In this document: one piece after another, positions 11,201 to 22,000 of the stretch
Layout: each line of letters opens with the position of its first letter
Numbering within the stretch: the first letter of the stretch is position 1
Virus record (IMG/VR): IMGVR_UViG_3300025108_000307
Coordinates: 1-27,410 of that record
Length of the DNA: 27,410 nt
Direction: 5' to 3' (one strand)
From: a virus
The notes under the pieces: model-generated
The model's database searches: none
Told to the model about the DNA's origin: nothing
Seen by the model: the letters and a program-made list of their open reading frames with translations, nothing else
Position numbers and translations under genes: made by a program

Positions 11201-12471
11201 TTAAGAAAATTTCTTCTGGTAAGTTAGGTTTGCCAACTTTCAATGAGTGGACTTCTAATACACCAGTTGCTATTGATGACTACATCAAATATAAAAATAA
11301 TCTTTATAAAATAACCGGAGCAGGAACGACTGCTTCTTCAGGAAGTGAACCAACTCACGTATCAGGAGATTTAAATAATGGTACTGCACAATTTAGTTGG
11401 TATTCTAGTGCTGTCGATCCACTAACTTTTGAAGAAATTTCAGAATTGAGAATTGGTCCAAATAAAGATTGTCCTTTAATTATTGGACAAGAACTCAAGT
11501 TAGATGATAACACTATTTCGACACAAGTTCAGGACTTAATTATCAAACCAAATGCAGGAAAACAAGTTATTGTTGATTCTGTAACTCATTTCAGAATTCC
11601 CTCTGGTAATAATAATGAAAGATCTATCGCTGCAGCTAATGCTGGATCTATTAGATTTAATACTGATATTCTTCAATTTGAAGGATATAGTGGTGCTAAC
11701 TGGTCTTCTCTTGGTGGAGTAAGAGATGTTGATGGTAATACATACATCATTCCAGAAACTGCTCCTGCAGCAAATGAAAATATTTTATATTTTTATAACA
11801 ACAATGTTAATACTATTCAATTAACAGAAACTGTTTTAGATTTTACAAGTATCGACACTATTACAACTAGTGGAGGAACAAATCTTGCTCTTGATACACA
11901 AACTCTTACATTAAATAGCAATGCTACCACTATAGATAATAGCGATTCAACTAGAACATTTATTAGCACCACAAAACAATATCTTGATATCGGTCTTTCT
12001 TCGGGATTAAATACAGATCCTGTTCTTAGATTAGATGATCAAGGTGACATCTTCTTTAATACTACATTTGGGTCTGGTTCTTTTAATGGAGTTAAAATTT
12101 TTGACGGAGAATTAAAAGAATTTGAGTTAGCAGATTATAAAATTAGTTCTGCTACTTTTACATTAGACAAAGGCGGATTGGAATCATCTTCTGCGGTTCT
12201 TTATGATAGTACAACTTCAAAAGGTTGCAAAGTGACAGTTGTTTCTAAATCAGATTCGGGAAAAAGATCTATGGTAGAGTATTCTGTTATAGATAATGGC
12301 ACTGATATTTTCTTTAGCGAATATGCTTCTTTAAATACTTCTTCCGATCAATTTACATCAGCATTTGATTTTACTTCTTCAACAGAACCAAGAATTACAG
12401 TTACATTAACAGATGATCACACTATTGCTGACATTATTAACTTCACCATACTAATTCAGGAACTTAAGTAA
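8281..12471 (+). CDS. Large modular tail-fibre-like virion protein (1396 aa)
   Basis: A beta-rich, Ser/Thr/Gly/Asn-rich protein with few charged helices. Visible modules in order: a short N-terminal region ending near residue 105; glycine-rich GSGY repeats (about 111-288); a GVSTTLSD repeat at about 300-366 with a weaker copy at about 370-435; a cupredoxin-like region (about 562-730) with His596, Cys712, His715 and Met718, interrupted at about 615-683 by a second GVSTTLSD repeat; a beta-repeat region (about 750-880); two copies of an IPSGN...IRFNT...W-SSLGGVRD-DGNTYI module (about 885-971 and 1103-1188); and a C-terminal domain with SMVEYSVIDNGTDIFF. This architecture fits a distal or side fibre protein of a marine T4-like phage. 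The start overlaps the preceding gene by 14 bases and the stop TAA is 1 base from the next ATG. Structural role is likely, exact position unknown. Confidence 0.8.
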   Translation: MPAINVARTDTFEKQRLKINEIGSQIFSISEGGSDLSTGILKLGDGTKSIPSLSFTSAADLGFYKSDIGRIGVVSNNKNIIDFETSLVQIYKNFTFTKKELTTDGLVKTNSGSGYDFGTYTDIALQGGSGAGAIISVDVISFNGTITNNGLNYNAGSFNTITIVGGNGSGATASFSVDGIDGQISNTGSGYTDGNYTDVPLQGGNGSNATANIDVGEGEIGQCEIVLDGQNYINGDVLTVNASDVGGTGSGFQYTISTTPGTIQNFVFEDQGSGYQEGDVLNLPGNITGVTGNTNGQVAGVSTTLSDVSATITVASTTGILPGMSVNTEDGSVGNLAEQTTVQSVDSATEITLSTIPNSPGAASLLFASIGALNEIVVSSVAGLVVNSTITVTSGTGSIPVSSVVDSINEEFNTITTSEDATQAGPITLSFTPPFGIGTTAWSYTVADIGVVDTFTVTNGGIGYDVGDQLSVSNTLLSQPITYTVTASNLTEIILQGTVSSSAYTVGNTITITTGEGATDTIIRQIYASGGNIDSMLVDVISTTNGDSISGGNTVDTSTDTKRFFIDTGSGAVITPDITLYVGSKYIFDTTQLSSHAFLLSKFRDGSYSPSIITGVSTTLSDSSNQITVISTTGILAGMSVSTAGGTGSLEGNTTVASVIDATTIQLSDIPSVSGTATLDFTGNTYEDGVQLTGSGLEITVNENTPSLYYYCANHPDMGGKDNDESTITINQNNPKVFGSGFLLTSNEVNTQDIISNNIDTGTIEAIAFTGSAANFSGLTVSGTGTVQTLTVSNSISTPSITSSSNINVNTSSFDINASVSIGSNFAIDKTTGDLATTGELKTTDSLNINDKLLITNSVISSAAGQDIEMTPATGKIAKVNGTTAFKIPSGNTADRPATSLDGYIRFNTETAQYEGYSASSTSWSSLGGVRDLDGNTYIVAEETVGANDNTLYFFNDATNTIKLTPSFLDFRSVKKISSGKLGLPTFNEWTSNTPVAIDDYIKYKNNLYKITGAGTTASSGSEPTHVSGDLNNGTAQFSWYSSAVDPLTFEEISELRIGPNKDCPLIIGQELKLDDNTISTQVQDLIIKPNAGKQVIVDSVTHFRIPSGNNNERSIAAANAGSIRFNTDILQFEGYSGANWSSLGGVRDVDGNTYIIPETAPAANENILYFYNNNVNTIQLTETVLDFTSIDTITTSGGTNLALDTQTLTLNSNATTIDNSDSTRTFISTTKQYLDIGLSSGLNTDPVLRLDDQGDIFFNTTFGSGSFNGVKIFDGELKEFELADYKISSATFTLDKGGLESSSAVLYDSTTSKGCKVTVVSKSDSGKRSMVEYSVIDNGTDIFFSEYASLNTSSDQFTSAFDFTSSTEPRITVTLTDDHTIADIINFTILIQELK
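8611..9144 (+). repeat. GSGY glycine-rich protein repeat cluster in the 1396-aa fibre
   Basis: About five degenerate units of roughly 30-38 residues share G-S-G-Y (or L-N-Y) - x - G/D - x(3-5) - GG-(N/S)-GSGA-A-x-x-x-V. Examples are GSGYDFGTYTDIALQGGSGA, GSGYTDGNYTDVPLQGGNGS and GSGYQEGDVLNLPG. The repeats are conserved as protein, not as exact DNA, so this is an old duplication. Confidence 0.75.
9964..10470 (+). other. Cupredoxin-like domain split by an inserted repeat
   Basis: The C-terminal part reads YYYCANHPDMGG, with Cys712-x2-His715-x2-Met718. This is the spacing of the type 1 copper loop of amicyanin-type cupredoxins. A preceding SSHAFLLS at His596 sits where the first copper histidine would be expected. 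Between them (bases 10123-10329, about residues 615-683) lies a unit homologous to residues 300-366 of the same protein. The resemblance is seen directly; metal binding is inferred. Confidence 0.55.
10933..11193 (+). repeat. Fibre module copy 1 (IPSGN...IRFNT...SSLGGVRD)
   Basis: Eighty-seven codons running from AFKIPSGN through GYIRFNTETAQYEGY, WSSLGGVRDLDGNTYI and TLYFFNDATNTIKLT to LDF. It aligns without large gaps to a second copy at 11587-11844 in the same gene. Its core is also recognisable in the three short fibre genes downstream. Confidence 0.8.
11587..11844 (+). repeat. Fibre module copy 2 (IPSGN...IRFNT...SSLGGVRD)
   Basis: Eighty-six codons from HFRIPSGN through GSIRFNTDILQFEGY, WSSLGGVRDVDGNTYI and ILYFYNNNVNTIQLT to LDF. 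It is paralogous to 10933-11193. Between the copies lie about 131 residues holding a carbohydrate-binding-like stretch (DDYIKYKNNLYKITGAGTT, then SGSEPTH); that resemblance is weak. Confidence 0.8.
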
Positions 12472-12472
12472 A

Positions 12473-12973
12473 ATGGCATCAAACTTACGAAAATTTGACT
12501 CCCTTGGTGGATTTTCTGTAGCAGAATTAATTCACGTTGATGACAAACATAATGCAAAAGAGTTTAACTCAATTGAAATGAAAAATTCGTTTCATACAGA
12601 TAGTAAAACCACAAATTATATTTTGCGAGGATTGAATACTGCTACTCTACAGTTAGATGATGTTGGCACATCTATTACTATTGATAGTAATACTATGAAT
12701 TTTATTACTGGACATTTTATTGGAGTAAATCCAACGGGTGTTGTTTACACAGGAAAAATTGAAAGTGCTGTTTATTGCAGTGATGTAGGAGCAGTTTCAG
12801 AACTATCGAATATGCTAACTATTATTAAACATGATGTTCCCGTTAGTGAAACTTGGAGTATTGAATCTTTTACAGCGACTAATCGTTTCAGTTATTCCAC
12901 AGTAAGATCTGGAACTATACAAACAATTAAATGGGCAGTATCAACAGAAGTTATTAGTATTGCTTGGGCTTAA
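12473..12973 (+). CDS. Conserved small virion-region protein (166 aa)
   Basis: A 166-residue protein starting MASNLRKFDSLGGFSVAE. It contains NYILRGLNTATLQLDDVGT, NTMNFITGHFIGVN and a C-terminus with NRFSYSTVRSGTIQTIKWAV. I recognise this pattern as a recurring small protein between large fibre-like genes of T4-like cyanophages, usually left as hypothetical or virion structural. The composition predicts mostly beta strands; there is no signal peptide or membrane segment. The ATG is 1 base after the previous stop. AGGAA at 12458-12462, about 10 bases upstream, could serve as its ribosome binding site. It could be a fibre tip, a trimerisation cap or an assembly factor for one of its giant neighbours; nothing in the sequence decides between these. 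Confidence 0.75.
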   Translation: MASNLRKFDSLGGFSVAELIHVDDKHNAKEFNSIEMKNSFHTDSKTTNYILRGLNTATLQLDDVGTSITIDSNTMNFITGHFIGVNPTGVVYTGKIESAVYCSDVGAVSELSNMLTIIKHDVPVSETWSIESFTATNRFSYSTVRSGTIQTIKWAVSTEVISIAWA

Positions 12974-12975
12974 TG

Positions 12976-12983
12976 CTAAATAT
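12976..12983 (+). promoter_or_regulatory. Probable T4-type late promoter box (CTAAATAT)
   Basis: CTAAATAT lies in the only spacer of more than 40 bases in the first half of the window, 3 bases after the preceding stop and 42 bases before the ATG at 13018. It resembles the T4 late box TATAAATA and the CTAAATA variant I associate with cyanophage late genes. Position and spacing support a promoter for the 3097-residue fibre gene. Confidence 0.55.
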
Positions 12984-13017
12984 ATTATAGGAAAAAAGTC
13001 AAGAGCACGGGAACACC

Positions 13018-16000
13018 ATGAGTTTTCATATTAATTCCGACAAAGAAAAAATTAAGGGTGTAAACCCCAAACTTATCGGTGATAATGAGACTACTATCAG
13101 AGTTGGCGCAGGAGCTAATGAACGAGAAGTAATGCGTTTAGAGCTAGATGCTCAGAGTGGATTGCCTCGTATTGGTATTAATAGAACTGGACAAAGAGTT
13201 AACAATATTGATATTACTTCTGGTGGTTCTGGATATACATTAGCACCCACTGTTGTTATTGATCCACCTCCATCTGGTGGAACTCAAGCTCTTGCTTCAG
13301 CATTTGTTTTTGCAGGAGAAGTCGTATCAATTGCTGTCAATGATCCTGGTAATGGATATACATCTGTTCCAAACGTTGTCTTTAATGGTGGTAATGGAGC
13401 TGGTGCTGCAGCGACTGCAGTTAGAGACACCGTTGATTTTGAACTTGATATTAATGGAGCTATCAGAACTTCAACATCTATCATTTCTGATACTGCAAGA
13501 ATTCTCAACTTAGATATTGAGAATTTTGTTACTCCAGATTTGAATATGAGGGCACCAAACCTCAAAACATATATGAATGGCACTGGAACGCCATGGGCTT
13601 CTAATATTATTGTATCTGAAAATTCTTACAGATACTCACAGGGAAATATATACCAAGCAATTAATACCGGTACTACTGGAACACTTCCACCTACACATAA
13701 AGATGGTATTGTATTAAATGGTGATGTTAACTTTAAACATATTGGTTTTAGAGTATCTGATCCAAATAGTTTTAAATTTTTAGAAACTGGAGAATCTGGA
13801 GAGTTCCCGCGTTCTATTACTCCTATCCTAGGTGATAGATCAGACAAGATTGCTACTACAGAATACGTCCTCAATCTAGCAACTAATGACGTTGGTGGTC
13901 GTGTTTATGTTTCGGCACAAATTGGTTCTGATTTGAATGATGGTCGTTCTGCGGTAAACCCAGTACGTACTATTAAAAAAGCAGCACAGATTGCATGGTC
14001 TACCCCTGGTGTCAAAGAGACCCTTATTGTTTCTGGTGGTGATTATGTAGAAGATAATCCAATCTCACTACCACCCGATTGCTCTGTTGTTGGTGATAAT
14101 CTCCGTTTGGTAATTATCAGACCAAGTAATATCGGAAAACATATTTTTAAATTTGGTGATAAAAACTATGTTACTGGAGTAACATATAGAGATAAAATTG
14201 ATGCCAATGGCGACCCAGTTGGAACTTGGGATTTTGCTATGGTCTTTGACGACAAGCAAAGAATTCTTCTTGATAATGAAGTAAATGGAGATTTTGGCGT
14301 AGAGTTTCCAATTGGTCATCAAATTTTTGGACCAGAAAGATTTCGTATTGAGTTTCAAAATAATACAGGACTATCACTATTACAATCAGGAGTTCAAGTT
14401 GTTGGTTTAAACACTGGTGCTAGATCAAATGTTTTTGATGTTGTTTTTAATAGCACTACTGGCAATGATGCATTTACTAGTGGTAGTATAGATGTACAAA
14501 TACAAGCAGGTTCTCCAATTCAAGGAGATCAGTATAATTATGTGACGTCAGCAAGTACTGGTGGATCTTTATCTTTAACAATCAGTCAAACTGCTGGCGA
14601 AAATATTCTTAGATTTACAACAGATCCAACTTCGACTATTCCAGTAAGTGCATATGTATATCTAGATGATACCGATGACTCTAGTTTTACTCAAGGATAT
14701 TATCAAGTAACAAGTATTGATGATACTAATGCCCCAACATATTGGGATGTTCAATTTGTTCCTCTTCTAGGTTCTTCTGACTGGGATACATCTCAAGTAG
14801 AAACGATTACAATTAATTCGGCAACTCCAGTTGTCAACACAATTGATACTGTAAGTTTAAAATCAATTAGAGCTGAAGGTGAAGTTGTATCTTATGATGA
14901 AGATATTACCTCAACTCTTCCTATCTCCAGAATTGATTTTTCTTTACAGGGAGATCCAAGTATTACAACAGGAGGATTCCAAGAATCTCAATTTGGTAGT
15001 TCAGAAGATCTTGGTGGTATTGTATTCTACACCAGCGCACTAGTTGGTAGAACTAATACACATGAACTAAAAGAAGGTCAAGAAATTATTCTTGAGAATT
15101 TACCTACTTCAAATCCTAATTTATCTTTCTTGAATGGCAAGCAAAGAATTTATAAAGTTTTAGAAGACGCTGATGGTCGTTCTAGAAGATTTGTAATTCC
15201 TAAGAAATTTCCCGCATTTACAGTTGCTAACTTTAATCCAGGTGAATTTGCTACAGTAAAATCATACACAAAAAGTGTTACTTTATCATTACTTAACTCA
15301 CCAAACAAATTTCCTCTTGCAACTCCTGTAGAAAGAAGATATCAAGATGCTTGTCAGTTAATTAGAAATAATAGAGAATTTATTGCTGATGAAGTAGTTG
15401 GTATTATTAATGATCAATTTAAATCGGAATATTATTCTGTATATAACTTAGATGCGGTTAATAATACATTTGATATTTTCTTAGGAACACTTGATCATCC
15501 AAACACATACGTTAGTGGTGGTACTATAACATTCAATGGCAATTCTTACAATATTAGTGATTTTGTATATGACACAACTGTAACTGGTGTTGCTACAATT
15601 ACTACTACTGCAGCTGCTATATCTGCACTGTCAGAAGATGACACTGTTCAATTAGCAGATATCTTAATTTCTTGTGCTGCTGGACAAAAAATTTATCCTG
15701 CATATAGTTCCCCAACAAACGCAAATACTGGGTCTAACGGTGATGAGCAGTGCAGACAAGATGTTATTCATTTTTTAAATGCTCTTGTTCGAGATCTTGA
15801 ATTTGGATCTAACCATAATATTCTTGAAGCTGCCAGTAAGTACGTTGTTGGTGGTAAAATTACATACATTGAAGATGAAATTATACAGAATGTGCGTGCC
15901 ATTGAATATGCCAGAGAATTGGCAATTTATGCAATGTGTAATTGGAGGATTAAGGATAGAACAATTAATGATCCCGTTTACACAGTAAAGCATTCTACAT

Positions 16001-19000
16001 TACCCAGATATATTGACGATACTATAATTTCAGCAACTGCAGGTGATCCTGCTTGTGATGATGTAAGATCTGCTATTGATACACTAGCATATCTTTGGGC
16101 AGATGTTATTACAAATGATGCATCTGGAACATATCTGGATGCTGCTTATCTAATTGCTAAGAATGCTGATCTAATTGCAGACCAAGCACTTATTGATACT
16201 GAGGTAGCATATCCAACTCTAGGTCTTTCAAACATTCGCCAAAGAAAATGTCGTAGAGATATTAGACTTGTAGTTGAAGGTCTTGTAAGAGACTTAGTAT
16301 TGGGAGGAAACCATGGTGTTGTTTCTGCTGCAGAATCATATTTTAGCGGAACTGTTCTTTCTGGAATTCCAGAAGCACAATTAGAAGAAACTAGATATGC
16401 ATTCCAGAAAGTAAAAGATCTTGCTATTGCGGCAATGCGTAATTGGTCTGATGGTGATGTTGTACCAACAACACCAACAGGATCTACATATGCTCCAACT
16501 ACTGGAATACTTACAGTAACTTTCCCTAATCTTGCTATTATACCATCCCTTCAGGATAGGGTTGCTTTTGCTGAAGGTGCAATTACATACAGTTGTTCTC
16601 ATGATGGTGGTGGTAATGATGCAAGTCCCTATAGAACTGATTTAAATTTTGGAAAAAGTTTCGCGCTTACAGATGTTTCATCTTCTGGCGGAAATACTAC
16701 AATTACTGCTAATGTTGGAGTTGCTGGAACTAACACAGATGTACATGCGTTCGTAAGTGCTTTATCAAATGGAACTAAAATTATCTATGCTCCATTTGCT
16801 ACTACATCACCTATTCCTAAGTTTGAGGATTGGAGTATTCTGGAAGACAGTGCAAACCCATCTTGTGCTGCTATTGCTTCTGCTATCACAACATCATTAG
16901 CAACTTTCGATAGTATTTTAGAGTATGCATCCGATGCTATAAATGGAACTGCTCCAGGTGCTATCACTCAAACTTTCGGAACTTTATTTGATTTTGCTAG
17001 TATCATCAATTATCCAGATAGTTTTATCTATGATTTTAATAATCAGAGAATGGCAATTCGTGGTAGATTTGATGATCTACCAATTATTGAAGCATCTCCA
17101 TATACACAGAATGCTTCTATTATTTCTTTCAGAGGTGGTGGTGGTGCTCTAATTGATGGAGATAAAGTTAAGCAACCAAACTGTCCTTTCGCTGGTCTAG
17201 AACCAGACGGAACAGCATCGTTCCCAAATCAGGGTAAGTCGATGGTTGCTGCGGCATTCACGATTGTTTCCTTTGGTGGCACAGGATATAAAGTTATCAA
17301 CGATGGTTATACCCAGTTAGTTTCCGTCTTTGTTATCTTCTGTCAAGATGGTGTTCTTTCTGAGACTGGTGGTTATGCTTCTATCACAAACTCTGCTACA
17401 AACTTCGGCACCTTTGCTCTAAGAGGAACAGGTTTCCGTAAAGACGCATATGAGTTTGATGCAGGAATTATAAACACTGTTTCACAGACTCCAACTGGTA
17501 GAACAACTCTTCGTATTGGAGATATTGGAAGAGAACCACTAGAACATTACATTGTTAAACTTGATGGGTATAGAAACGCAGATCCAGATAAAGAATTCTT
17601 TATTGATGCTGTATCTGAAGTTACTGTTGGTCCACCATTTGCTGCAACACTTACTATTGATGATGGTATAGGAAATGGTCTTTCTTTAATTAGAGAGTCT
17701 GATGGAGCTACTATCTCTGGTTTAACTGGACTACAGCAAGCACTGACGCCTGCAGGAGCAACAAACGCAACTATAAGATTACACAGACCATCTATTGTTA
17801 ACTCTTCTTCTCATACCTGGGAATTTGCTGGTTCTGGTAATAATTACCTCGCACTACCAGAGAACGGTGGAACTAAAGTTGAGGCAAATGAACAAGTATC
17901 CGAAAACTATGGTCGTGTATATGTCTCAGGTACTGACGAATTAGGTGATTTTAAGGTTGGAACATTTGCAAGAATTGAAAACAGAACTGGTAATATTACT
18001 TTCACAGGTACTGTTACAATTTCGGAAGTTGAATTCCTGAAATTGAAAGGTGGTGATGTTGTTGTTACTGGTTTCGATAACTCTAATACTCTTGGTGGTG
18101 CCAATACCAGTGATTCTAAACTACCTACTCAGAAAGCAGTTAAGGATTATATTACCAACAACCTTGGTCCATATATCAACAAACCATATTCTACGAACGC
18201 TGTTCCTAGAGCACTAGTAGAACTTACTGACTCTGGTAAGATTTCCATTGACCAAATTCCAGCATTAAGACCTTTCCAAGTCTTTACAGTTCCAGACCAA
18301 GCAGCAAGAACTTCTCTTGATGGAGCACTTGCAGGTGATATTGCAATTCAGCAAGATACATCACAATCATTTATTTTAAACAATGATCTCGATAGTTTGT
18401 TCTTAGCGTTTGCAGTAGATTCAAGCCTCGTATTTAATATAAACGATGTTTATACAGGCACACCTTCTACCGGTAGAATTCAAGCTACAGAATATAGAGA
18501 GGGTGTACTTCACACTATCAACATCTCAAACGGTGGTTCTGGATATACAGTTGCACCTACTGTAAGTATCAGTGGTGGCAATCCTGTTGCTGGTGCTGTT
18601 CCCGCAACTGCAACATGTAGCATTGCTAACGGCGAAGTTGTTACTATCACAATCGAAGAAAACGCTGGTTTAGTTGGTGGTTCCGGATATACAACACAAC
18701 CAGTAGTTACTATCACAGCACCTCCTGGAGCTGGCACACAAGCAACTGCGGATGGATTTATTGAAAGCAGATTGTATGGCGATATTGTTAACAATATCAA
18801 GATGCTTGATACTGATACTTTTGATGATAGTGATTCACCAAGTGCAAATACAATTAATATTACTAGAGTTGTTAATACTTCTTCTAATGATATTAATAAT
18901 TGGGTTGGACTATCATCCAACCAGATTGCTGCTTCTGATATTCAATCAGGTACTATCGAAACAGATAGATTAGCAACTGGTGGTGCTGCAAACTCATTCA

Positions 19001-22000
19001 CATTCCTACGTGGTGATCAGAATTTTGCTCCTGCTGTACAATCTATTAAAGGTGCTGAAACAAGATACTTTGCAAGACTATTCACGACAGCATCAGATGG
19101 TTCAAGTTCCTTTATTTTTGAGTTCAATCAAAATGCTTTAATTGGTCATGAAGTTATCGCTAATATAGCAGGAATTCCAGCAAATACAACTATTAACGGT
19201 GTTTCAACTGTTGCTGGAATTACGACAGTTTCAATTAACAATCCCGTCACTGCTGATATTGCAGCAGGAACTGTTATTGAATTTGAAAGAGGTAGTTCTC
19301 CTTTAACGTTTGACTCTTCAAATACAACTGGTAATTTTATTGATAGCGTTGTTATTGCTAACCCTGGTAGTGGTTATACCAATGGACAATTTTTTGATAT
19401 TCGTCTAGATGGTGGATCAGGGGTTGATCTTAGAGCTAATTTAATTATCTCTGGTGGTGAAATTACTGACGCTACTGTAACAAACTCTGGTAGTGGTTAT
19501 ACTTCCGACTTCCAAGTCACTCCAAATCCAGCTACTATTGGTGGAGGATCTAACCTAGTTCTTCTTGCAAAAGTTAGCACGGTTAATAAACAGTTTGCTA
19601 ATGTTGCTATTGATATTCAGAGAGTTTCTGATCTAACTATTTCTGCGGATGAATTTGGATCTATTGGTGTTGCCAGATTCAGAAAATCTCAGTTTAATAT
19701 TGGTCAAGAAGGTAATGGATCTATTACAATTAAAACAGGTAATCAGAGTGGACTTGACGCTGATTTGCTGGATGGTGCTCAAGGTGATTTCTACTTAGAC
19801 GGCAACAATTTTGGTGATAGAAGTATTGGACCAGATAAACTTAAAGATGATACTTATGGTATTAATATTGGTGGCAGATCCGGTAATACTCTAAGACTAC
19901 TAACAGGTACTAGTAATCCAGCGTCCAATTTATCACCAAGTGAAAATGTTGAAGGTGTATCAGTTAAAACTGTATTTAATAGTTCTAATGGTCTTTTATC
20001 TGCATTCCCAAGTGTAGATACTGGAACTTCTAACTCTGCCAAACATTTGGTAATGACTCTCCGTAATGGTGGATCTGGTATCGATACTTCGTTTGGTGGT
20101 GTAAGACAACTTGCGTTTGCTAATGATGATCGACTTTATTTGCGTGGTTCTGGTGATGCTGTAACATCTTTCGGATCTTGGTATGAAATTTGGAACTCTG
20201 GAAACCAAGGTATTGATTCTGGACTAGATGCAGATAAACTTGATAACAAACAGGGTGCTTGGTATCAAGATGGTTGGAATATTCAGAAAAATGAAATTTT
20301 TGATACAAGACTTCCATCATGGAGAAGTTCTACTAAGTTCAGAGATAAGATTGAAATTAAATCTTTCTCCGGATCAGATGTCTCTTACAGAATTCTAGTA
20401 AGACAAGTTCTTGATGCTTCGCCAGGTGGAGTTTTTGCACCAGGATCTCAGATTAATATTTACAACATTAACAAGCAAGATATTGGTGATTTCTTCATTG
20501 ATCTTGCTCCTCAATTAAATGATGCTAATGATTCTGCTAATAGTTATACAATGCTTATTGGTAGATTAGCATCTGGTGGTAATCTTGAGGATGCAGTATT
20601 CCTTGGTGTTGCAGGTGATGAAAGACGCTTTGAAAATTATGAAATTTTTGACAGCAACACAACACAGTTTGCTGAACTTGGAAACAATTCTGGTAATGGA
20701 TTCTTAAGACTTGGAAGATATGATGGTTTGTTTGCTACAAGTCCATATGTATATTTCAACTCATCTCAATCACAAGCAGTAGATAACAACGGAGATCCTA
20801 CTTTTAACTCTGCTATTATTGCGACTGGTGGTGATGCAAATGAAGGATCTGGTAGTCTTGAATTTAAGGTTGTCAACGAAAATGAACTGACAGTTAATAA
20901 TAATATTATTTGGAACGCAGGTAATGTTGCATTTAATAGTGCTAATGTAGTTTCTACAACATCACTTAAGTCTGCTGTGATGAGAGATACCTCTGGTAAT
21001 TTTACTGCCAATACAATTACTGCTGGACTGACTGGTGCTGCTTCTCTCAACGTATTGAAAACTGGTGATACAATGACTGGTGGTTTGACTATCACTGGCA
21101 ATAACAATATCAATATCCAAGGAACTGGTACTTTTAATGTTGGTGGTAATGCTACGCTAGGAGCAGATCTAACTGTTGATAGTGGAACTTTCTACGTTAA
21201 TTCTACCGATAATTTAGTTAACGTAGGTCAGACAACTAATGCTAATAATCTCACCTTTAATGTTTATACAGAACTTGGTGATGATGAGTTTGCTACAGGA
21301 GCAGCATTATCTTCTCAAAGATCACTTTACCAATCAAGTGTATTTAACCAAGTAGATACTGGTGAATCTGGCATCATTCTACAGCATGGTGCTTCTGGTG
21401 CTGCACAGTGGGGTATTACAACACACAGAACAGGTAGCAGTGTTGGTGAACTTATTATTAGAACCAGAACAGCAACTTCTACTTCCGCAACACGACTCAC
21501 AATTTCTAATGGTGGTAATATTCTTCCTGGTGCTGATAGCGACCAAGATTTAGGTAGTGATTCTGTAAGATGGCAGAATATTTACAGTGATATTACACAT
21601 GCACTTAACAGTGTAAGAATTGCTAAAGGAACTGCAAACCAAGAGGCAGACTTACAGTTTAGAGGTGGTGGAACTGGAGCAGGTGGCGGTAGAGGATTCC
21701 GTTTAGGAAACAACATTGGCGGTGGAGCTGATTTGTTTGAAATCTATGCATCACAAACAGTAGGAGACGATGATTGGAAGAGTCTCGCAACTCCAAATGC
21801 ATTACCACCAGCACTTTCAATTCAAGGTGAAAATAATAGAGTTGGTATTAACACTAACACTTTCTCTGGTACTGACACCAGTGCATCTCCAAATATTAAC
21901 AGAGATTATATCCTGAATGTTCAGGGTGATATGAACCTCAACGGTCAATTCTTCCAAAACAATGAGGAGTTTGTTACTTCTAGATGGACAGAATCTACCA

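Noticed and set aside
13894-14200. Active pectate lyase or polysaccharide depolymerase in the giant fibre
   Set aside because: The region has beta-helix-like features, but I cannot see a catalytic residue set, so only a structural or binding role is supported.
16932-16940. TATAAATG and similar boxes inside genes (also near 9498 and 26927)
   Set aside because: AT-rich coding DNA gives many near matches to TATAAATA; these are not at gene borders and lack a suitably placed downstream start.
18510-18920. Minus-strand open frame of 136 codons
   Set aside because: It is opposite the GSGY repeat region; the reverse complement of repeated Gly/Thr/Val codons stays open by composition.
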